Assembly (NCBI GenBank): GCA_964533705.1
Contig: CAZHMN010000033.1
Span: 1 to 30,002, forward strand
Direction: 5' to 3'
DNA length: 30,002 bases
Source of the DNA: CAZHMN01 sp964533705
Lineage (GTDB): Bacteria; Electryoneota; B3-LCP
Part shown: piece after piece, positions 24,508 to 30,002 of the stretch
How positions within the stretch are numbered: the first letter of the stretch is position 1
Layout: each line of letters starts with the position of its first letter
Position numbers and translations under genes: made by a program
Notes under the pieces: generated by a model
Told to the model about the DNA's origin: nothing
The model's input: the letters and a program-made list of their open reading frames with translations, nothing else
Database searches by the model: none

Positions 24508-25490
24508 GTGGGCTGCTGAAACATAAAATCCACTGGTGGCGGCTGCGGACTGAATGGTACCGGAAAAAACTGGTGCTCTCCCAACCACCTTATTTCATCA
24601 ATTTAGAACCGACGGGATTCTGTAACCTTCGCTGTACAGTCTGCTCATATCAGCAAAACCGCGGCAAGGGTTACATGAAAATGGAGTTGGCGGAAAAAGC
24701 GATTGAAGAGGCTGCCCGGTTGGGTGTGAGCCAGATTCGCTTTTATCTGGCAGGCGAACCTTTGTTTCATCCCCATCTGGATGAAATGATTATGCTGGCA
24801 CGCTCACACGGCATGTTGACTCAAGTGCATACTAACGCCACGATTCTGGATGAGAAAAGGTCCGCCAAACTGCTGAACAGTGGACTGAACTCGATATCTT
24901 TCAGCTTCGATGGTGAAAATGCCGAGGATTACGAAGCCATCCGTATCGGCTCGAAATTCGAGGATACGCTTCAGAACATTATTAGTTTCCTCACAATGAA
25001 AAAGGAACGGGGGCTGAGTAATCCATTTGTAACTTTTCAAGTGATTAAACCGTATCGTTCTGGATCACCTTTCGTGCCCAAGATATCAGATGAATTTAAA
25101 CAGCGCCTCGATGGACTACCGATAGATCGTTTCCTGGTGCTTTACCCCTTTTCCTGGCCTGGACAGGATACTAAGGAATTCGTGCGTCCCACCGGGAAGA
25201 GATATTTTCCCTGTCCTGTTCTCTGGCAGAGTCTTTCGGTGGGATGGGATGGTAAGATTCTGGGCTGCTGCGGCGATCTGAACGGAGTTGTAATTCTCGG
25301 TGAGGTACAAACCGACCGATTCATGGATGTTTGGAATGGTAAACCGCTTGTGGCCATGCGGCGTCTGCATGTATTAGGAAGGCATGAGTCAATCCCACTC
25401 TGTCGTGACTGTGATGCGGTATATGTGCGTGTTCATCCATTTATACGCGATATTAGGGATCTTCTGACCGGTAAATGGACTCCGTTGTGA
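24504..25490 (+). CDS. Radical SAM/SPASM domain protein
   Basis: The GTG start overlaps the TGA of the preceding gene (GTGA), suggesting coupled translation. In 328 residues it has the radical SAM cluster motif C40-NLR-C44-TV-C47 after INLEPTGFC, followed by FYLAGEPLFHPHLDEMI and TQVHTNATILDEKR, standard for the core. A C-terminal SPASM-type region with extra cluster cysteines is visible in FPCPVLWQSLSVGWDGKILG-CC and PLCRDCDAV. SPASM proteins often modify peptides, but related ones act on sugars or lipids in surface-glycan clusters. With no precursor peptide seen nearby, the cell-envelope setting favours glycan or lipid modification; that is inference. It probably works with the adjacent B12-type radical SAM protein. 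Confidence 0.88.
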   Translation: MSGLLKHKIHWWRLRTEWYRKKLVLSQPPYFINLEPTGFCNLRCTVCSYQQNRGKGYMKMELAEKAIEEAARLGVSQIRFYLAGEPLFHPHLDEMIMLARSHGMLTQVHTNATILDEKRSAKLLNSGLNSISFSFDGENAEDYEAIRIGSKFEDTLQNIISFLTMKKERGLSNPFVTFQVIKPYRSGSPFVPKISDEFKQRLDGLPIDRFLVLYPFSWPGQDTKEFVRPTGKRYFPCPVLWQSLSVGWDGKILGCCGDLNGVVILGEVQTDRFMDVWNGKPLVAMRRLHVLGRHESIPLCRDCDAVYVRVHPFIRDIRDLLTGKWTPL

Positions 25491-25497
25491 GCATTCA

Positions 25498-26436
25498 ATG
25501 AATGCGATAGCGAGATTTCTCCAGGATATTCATTACAGGAATTTCAGCGGGATTGTGGAGCTGCTGGGCGGTCTTCGGACCCCTGATCGGAGCTACGCAT
25601 TGGCTGAAATCTTGGGGAGCTTGCGCACTCGAATCGGCTACGTCGGGGCAGGCTGGTCGAAGGAAAAATACTTACGGACGATTAGAACTGTTTTCCCGGA
25701 GATTGACAATTCGCAGGCGGAAGCTCTATTAAAAGCATACTGGATTAACCATCAAAAACGTTTCGTGGAGTTGTTTCTGATCGAGAAGCTAAACCCACAT
25801 AATCTGGACTGCCTGGTGGAATTTGAGGGGCTCGAATACCTTGATAGAGCTTTAGAGCGCGGCCGAGGCGTCATTTTTCCTGTGCCCCATATTGGAAACG
25901 AGCGTCTTCATCACATTGCCTTGGCCGTAAAAGGCTACCCCATGGCAGTGATATCTTCGCAGTATGAAGATCACGGTTCTTTCGCTCGCAAAGTCAAGCT
26001 TGGTGCATCACTTCGGTTCCATGACGTCGGATATCCTGGTGATGGACTCTGGTTATTGAAGATGCTGAAGGAAAACCGGATCCTGCAAATCGCCTCGGAT
26101 GCCGAGGCGGGTTCGAATGGAGTGATCGTAAATTTCCTGGGTCAGCAGGTATTACTGCCTACCGGCTGGGCGCGCTTGGCGATTAAGACTGAGGCGGTGG
26201 TTTTTCCGTCGGCACTCCTGCGCCAGAAAGACAACCGCCATAAGCTAGTGATTCTGCCGGCATATGAAGTTTGCGTCAACGGAGACAGGAATGAAAGACT
26301 AAAGGAGAACGTTCAGCGCTATATGGATATCGTTTCTCAATTCTTTCTGGAACGCCCCGATCAGATCGACTGGATGAACCTGACGGTCCGGTTGGATGAA
26401 ACACAGATGAGGTTGAAATCATATCAACAGGAATAA
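25498..26436 (+). CDS. LpxL/HtrB-like lysophospholipid acyltransferase family protein
   Basis: The 312-residue protein matches the lipid A acyltransferase (LPLAT) family: a Y-x-x-x-F-L-I-E helix region (residues about 80-100), the conserved block GVIFPVPHIGNERLHH (residues 124-139), LLKMLKENRILQIASDAEAG, and VNFLGQQVLLPTGWARLA. Such enzymes attach an acyl chain to a lipid or lipid A precursor at the inner-membrane face. The catalytic motif is normally H-x4-(D/E); here H131-I-G-N-E135-R puts the acidic residue one position early. The ATG is 7 nt after the SPASM gene stop. Unlike E. coli LpxL there is little N-terminal membrane anchor. It could be a divergent acyltransferase for a glycolipid made by this locus. 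Confidence 0.82.
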   Translation: MNAIARFLQDIHYRNFSGIVELLGGLRTPDRSYALAEILGSLRTRIGYVGAGWSKEKYLRTIRTVFPEIDNSQAEALLKAYWINHQKRFVELFLIEKLNPHNLDCLVEFEGLEYLDRALERGRGVIFPVPHIGNERLHHIALAVKGYPMAVISSQYEDHGSFARKVKLGASLRFHDVGYPGDGLWLLKMLKENRILQIASDAEAGSNGVIVNFLGQQVLLPTGWARLAIKTEAVVFPSALLRQKDNRHKLVILPAYEVCVNGDRNERLKENVQRYMDIVSQFFLERPDQIDWMNLTVRLDETQMRLKSYQQE

Positions 26437-26487
26437 ATTTGAAGCAGGCAGCTATTTCCATAACAGAAGCATGAAAAAGGCTTTCCA

Positions 26488-28101
26488 GTGATCGATTTTT
26501 TGAAAACCTATAAAGCCAGACCCTGGCCGAGGTTGGAAGTACCGCCCATGAAACGGGCAAATCTTCTTGCGCTGGTCCTGTTGACAGTGGGATTAATCGC
26601 CGCAGGGTGGTACATCTGGTTTTCCGGTCCGATCCAGGTTGAGTATTTTATTGCCCTGGGATTGGTGATCCCATTGGCGTTTTTCCTAAAGAGCCGTTTC
26701 ATTGCACTTATCGGTCTTTTGTGCTTTCAAGTAATTTTAGCTTTTATATTTATTGGGAATTCGGATTATGCCATAATCCCCATAGTTGTTCTAATCGGTG
26801 CCATCATCGCTTTCGAGAGCCCGATGGTGATATATGTATTGTTAGTTTTTGCCATTTGGGCAGATATTGCAATAGTGGGAGTAACTCATCAAAATCGTGC
26901 GACCATGATTGCAAGTGCGGGTTTGTTTCTTGGGTGGTTATTCAGAGAAGTATTGAGGTCTACTTCAGTAAAGAGAGCGATTCATTTTCCGGAATTCTTA
27001 CCGGCAATTATCCTACTGGGTTGGGCAATAATTGGTTCTTTCATCTGGGGGCTTATACCATTTTCAGAAGCTTGGGAAAATTTAAAAACGTTGATCGTAT
27101 CCACAACGATCTTCTCTGTTTCGGTATTGATTATCAATAATTCCAGAAAAGTCTACTTCGCTTTTTATACATGGATATGCATTGGATTATATGCGGCTCT
27201 GTTCGTGTTTTTTGGGCCGATGTTAGGTTATCAACCCCCTGATATTGAAGCTTGGGGTGCGGCCTATAGTATTTTTGCCGCTCATAAAAACTGGATTGCC
27301 TCCATACTAGGCCTTTCCTTCTTCTTGAATCTAGCAGCGATTTACCAAGTCAAAAAAATGTTTTTAAAAATCGGCTTATCCTTATGTTTAGTTACGGTTT
27401 TTTTTGCATTGGTGTATCAACAATCTAAGGGTGCATTAGCAGGGTTAGTAGTAGGGTTAATATTTTTCTGGATTGTTGATTCTATCGAAAGTTGGAGGAA
27501 TAAAGGACCCTTGAGAGCAGTTTCGCGAATATTTCTATTTTTTAGCTTATTACTTATTATCGCCATGTTTATTTACCTAATAGGCGTTTCAGAATACCTC
27601 GGTGGATATTATCCACTTTTCTTTGAGCCACTAAGTACTCCAACTATGCAGGCGCGAATAATGTTATGGAATATCTCCTACCATATCCTTAGTAATGAAT
27701 CGCATATAATTCGCGGTCTCGGGTTTGGCGCTTTTGAGTTTTTGGGACCCTATTATAATATGCCACCCGAAATAGCGGAGGGTATTTATGTTCATCCACA
27801 CAGCCTTTATTTGGATATTATTATACACTTGGGAATCGTTGGATTGGCGCTCTTCCTATGGATCGTAATTTCCATTCTCATCAAACTTTGGCGTTCTTAT
27901 GTTAATGCTTCTGATCCCAAGTACCGTTACCTTTGTTTGGGTCTTCTATGCGGGACTCTGTCATTTTGCATGCATTGCGTCATCGATTTCGAGGTTGCCC
28001 ATATTGTATCTTTTTGGCTATTCATGGGTTTATGCGTAGCTGCAATTAATGTTCATAAGATGAATAATTCCTCAGTAAATGCTGAAAAGTCAGTACGATA
28101 A
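26488..28101 (+). CDS. O-antigen ligase/polymerase-like membrane protein
   Basis: The 537-residue protein has about 12 transmembrane helices and the large periplasmic loop typical of the Wzy/WaaL (O-antigen ligase) superfamily. Diagnostic parts are QQSKGALAGLVVGLIFF, then MQARIMLWNISYHIL, a GLGFGAFEFLGPYY segment, and VHPHSLYLDIIIHLGIVGLA, where the His-rich PHS motif is expected. It would join or polymerise lipid-linked glycan on the periplasmic face. Ligase and polymerase functions cannot be separated by sequence. A GTG start at 26488 with AAAGG upstream is given; an ATG at 26548 (MKRANLLALVLL) with GGAAG upstream is equally plausible. Base composition turns AT-rich within the gene from about 26.7 kb. 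Confidence 0.85.
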   Translation: MIDFLKTYKARPWPRLEVPPMKRANLLALVLLTVGLIAAGWYIWFSGPIQVEYFIALGLVIPLAFFLKSRFIALIGLLCFQVILAFIFIGNSDYAIIPIVVLIGAIIAFESPMVIYVLLVFAIWADIAIVGVTHQNRATMIASAGLFLGWLFREVLRSTSVKRAIHFPEFLPAIILLGWAIIGSFIWGLIPFSEAWENLKTLIVSTTIFSVSVLIINNSRKVYFAFYTWICIGLYAALFVFFGPMLGYQPPDIEAWGAAYSIFAAHKNWIASILGLSFFLNLAAIYQVKKMFLKIGLSLCLVTVFFALVYQQSKGALAGLVVGLIFFWIVDSIESWRNKGPLRAVSRIFLFFSLLLIIAMFIYLIGVSEYLGGYYPLFFEPLSTPTMQARIMLWNISYHILSNESHIIRGLGFGAFEFLGPYYNMPPEIAEGIYVHPHSLYLDIIIHLGIVGLALFLWIVISILIKLWRSYVNASDPKYRYLCLGLLCGTLSFCMHCVIDFEVAHIVSFWLFMGLCVAAINVHKMNNSSVNAEKSVR

Positions 28102-29728
28102 AAAAGATAGAAACTACTCTTTGAGCTCGACACTGATGAAATATACCATAAAAAATAATACCTGTCGTCATGATTGGAAAATCCTAATCTTACTATTCTT
28201 GTCCGCATTAGTTTTGCGGTGCTTCCGACTTTTCGATCTCGATGTGTGGTTCGACGAAGTAGTGCTCCTCTTTCAAATTAAGGGCTCCTTTGCAGATATA
28301 TGGAATTATTGTAAATTAGACAATTTCCCTCCCCTTTTCCCATGGTTAATGAAATTATGGTCAATTATTTTCCCAGGGGAGAATTCCCTGCGGTTCTTTT
28401 CTGCCTTGATGGGTTCATTAACACCTCCGGCTGCATATATTCTGGGTAAAGAATTATTAAGTAAAAGATTAGGATTATTGCTTGGCATAGCGTGCCTTAT
28501 TTCGGTCTCTTGCCTTTTTTATTCGCAGATGATTCGGATGTACAGTCTTTTTCCATTCTGGGCCTGTCTCTCCCTGATCGCTTTCATTCGCGGACTAAAG
28601 ACAAATCGTTGGATTTATTGGATATTGGTTGCGTGTGCTAATCTATTGGGTTTTTACACCTTTCTTTTTATGTTGTTTCTGATTGCGGCAGAGTTTATTA
28701 TTCTAATTTGGTACTGTCGTAAGAACCCCGGGAATTTGGCGCGGCCTGTCTTAGCACATATTCCTTCTGTGATTTTGATGTTATTCTGGTTAGGCCCCTT
28801 AGTCAACCGATTTAATGCAATCGAGCAATCCTTTGCACTTCTCGACGTTTCGGGATTGGATTTTTTGAAATTATGGGTATTTCTGGGCACAGGAACGTAT
28901 TTTATCGATCAATACTGGTTAGCCGCATTGTTTAACTCGCCTTTTCTGTTGGGAATAGTCATTGGCTATCGAACGTGGTGGCGACATGATTACCTGCGAA
29001 TTATGGCTTTTCTCTTTTTTGGTATTATCTTGAGTGTTTATGTTATTTCTCTCTTAGGAGACTCAATTTTTCAAAAGCGATATTTCATATTCCTTCTGCC
29101 TGTTTATCTTGCCTTAGTTTTTGCCGGATGGCAACAACTCAAGAGACGCTACTGGAGTAATATTGGCGTGGCCATCACCCTCATATCTATGTTGATTTCT
29201 ATGATTTTCTACTATGTCAATTATATTCAAGTTCACGATAGATCCGGCTATTCTTTACCTTACTACACAGGTGATGAATCTGACGGCCACGCGCTTTCTC
29301 ATTTGGCCTCTTTTGTGGAAAAAAGGGTATCGAACGAGGAGGTGATTATTCATTATTCGGAACCTGCACGTCGGATTCAAACGTTCTTTCCTTCTCTTTA
29401 TTATCACGATAGAGCCTTAGCTGAGTACATTTACTCAAAGGCTGAGATTCCACACTGGGCTGGTGGTCAATATCTAAAATCAAAGGAATGGATTAGAAGC
29501 CTTTATGATCTGGAACCATTACCATCAGGAATTTGGATGGTCTCGGCAAATTCTGTTGAAGTTTTTTTCGGTGATCGAGCGGAGGATCAGGCATCATTAG
29601 CCCAAAAGCGTAAATGGAAATGGGTAATAACGGATAATCTACCACAGGAACTCAGGGAAGCAGGATATCATCCTGTTGAATATTACTACTTTGGGAATTT
29701 AACAGCAGTTTATCTTCTCCGTGATTAG
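28079..29728 (+). CDS. GT39/ArnT-like membrane glycosyltransferase
   Basis: The 549-residue protein has many N-terminal transmembrane helices and a C-terminal periplasmic domain, as in PMT/ArnT-type (GT39/GT83) enzymes that use polyprenyl-phosphate sugars. The signature is the first periplasmic loop: LFDLDVWFDEVVLLFQ with the conserved acidic D-E pair, then DNFPPLFPWLMKLW. The ORF start overlaps the previous gene by 23 nt; an internal ATG at 28136 (MKYTIKNN), after the previous stop, is a good alternative. The gene is markedly AT-rich. A closely related gene begins 106 nt downstream. The acceptor (glycan, lipid or protein) is not predictable. Confidence 0.83.
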   Translation: MLKSQYDKKDRNYSLSSTLMKYTIKNNTCRHDWKILILLFLSALVLRCFRLFDLDVWFDEVVLLFQIKGSFADIWNYCKLDNFPPLFPWLMKLWSIIFPGENSLRFFSALMGSLTPPAAYILGKELLSKRLGLLLGIACLISVSCLFYSQMIRMYSLFPFWACLSLIAFIRGLKTNRWIYWILVACANLLGFYTFLFMLFLIAAEFIILIWYCRKNPGNLARPVLAHIPSVILMLFWLGPLVNRFNAIEQSFALLDVSGLDFLKLWVFLGTGTYFIDQYWLAALFNSPFLLGIVIGYRTWWRHDYLRIMAFLFFGIILSVYVISLLGDSIFQKRYFIFLLPVYLALVFAGWQQLKRRYWSNIGVAITLISMLISMIFYYVNYIQVHDRSGYSLPYYTGDESDGHALSHLASFVEKRVSNEEVIIHYSEPARRIQTFFPSLYYHDRALAEYIYSKAEIPHWAGGQYLKSKEWIRSLYDLEPLPSGIWMVSANSVEVFFGDRAEDQASLAQKRKWKWVITDNLPQELREAGYHPVEYYYFGNLTAVYLLRD

Positions 29729-29834
29729 AGGCATTTGTGCTGACGTTGAGGATCGCAATAACCGGGATACTTGGTCTCTATGAAATCGGGAGAGTAGATC
29801 TCAAGACAAAACCTAAAACCCAGAACAAATAGAA

Positions 29835-30002
29835 ATGAGTAGATTCCAGAAGTTTGCCACTTTCAGATTGCTTTTGGCTCGTCCTGGAGCGGAGCAGATA
29901 GCAACCTATACCGCTCTGTTTCTGTTCGCATTTTTTCTAAGACTTTATCGTTTATTCGATCTTGATTTGAATTTTGACGAAACGATACTTTTACTCATTG
30001 CC
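29835..30002 (+). CDS. GT39/ArnT-like glycosyltransferase, N-terminal fragment
   Basis: Only 56 codons from the ATG at 29835 are in the window; the gene continues beyond the edge. The segment FLRLYRLFDLDLNFDETILL aligns directly with LRCFRLFDLDVWFDEVVLL of the preceding gene, including the conserved D-E pair, so this is a tandem paralogue. The fragment is open to the last base. The N-terminal leader before the first helix differs from its neighbour. Confidence 0.75.
   Translation, partial: MSRFQKFATFRLLLARPGAEQIATYTALFLFAFFLRLYRLFDLDLNFDETILLLIA

Noticed and set aside
1..30002. CRISPR arrays, tRNA or rRNA genes, insertion sequences
   Set aside because: No regularly spaced direct repeats, tRNA-like folds, rRNA sequence, transposase or terminal inverted repeats were seen on either strand.

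Overview
The window looks like part of a metagenome-assembled chromosome scaffold (two exact 100-N runs) from a Gram-negative bacterium of the FCB superphylum or a related candidate phylum. The main clue is four secreted proteins with a type IX-like C-terminal domain: a PNPFN-type motif followed by a short beta domain ending in V-L-(L/M)-K at the stop codon. A lipid A-type acyltransferase, an O-antigen-ligase-like protein and two flippases fit an outer-membrane cell plan. No rRNA, tRNA, CRISPR array or insertion sequence was found.

Layout. 1-3966 (+): tail of a secreted protein, an M42 aminopeptidase and an OPT-family transporter carrying an unusual extra soluble domain. 4019-10809 (-): a compact five-gene run, read right to left: secreted M28 peptidase with PA domain, secreted beta-helix protein, flippase, a protein of unknown function broken by an assembly gap, and a HisJ-like PHP phosphoesterase whose start overlaps the previous stop. 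A hairpin at 3972-4003 can terminate both convergent units. 11102-13740 (+): a DUF362 protein and a type I glutamine synthetase whose adenylylation tyrosine appears to be phenylalanine. 14033-18847 (+): two large secreted proteins, an LVIVD-repeat beta-propeller and a helical-toroid-like protein broken by the second gap; both have the sorting domain.

18934-30002 (+): a biosynthetic and cell-surface island. It opens with the most unusual gene of the window, an AMP-dependent acyl/aryl-CoA ligase with a C-terminal AroQ-type chorismate mutase domain. DAHP synthase, the first enzyme of the shikimate pathway, follows, and then a flippase 2 nt later. After a 147-nt spacer with a CRP-like palindrome come a B12-binding-type radical SAM protein, a radical SAM/SPASM protein (4-nt overlap), a lysophospholipid/lipid A acyltransferase homologue, an O-antigen ligase/polymerase-like protein and two tandem GT39-type glycosyltransferases, the second cut by the window edge. 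From about 26.7 kb the DNA is clearly more AT-rich, as often seen in transferred surface-glycan loci.

The best candidate for something undescribed is the ligase-chorismate mutase fusion beside DAHP synthase, leading into a surface-glycan/lipid cluster. The mutase domain seems to lack some catalytic residues, so a regulatory (chorismate/prephenate-sensing) role is as likely as a catalytic one. All functions are read from sequence motifs by eye; no database search was possible.
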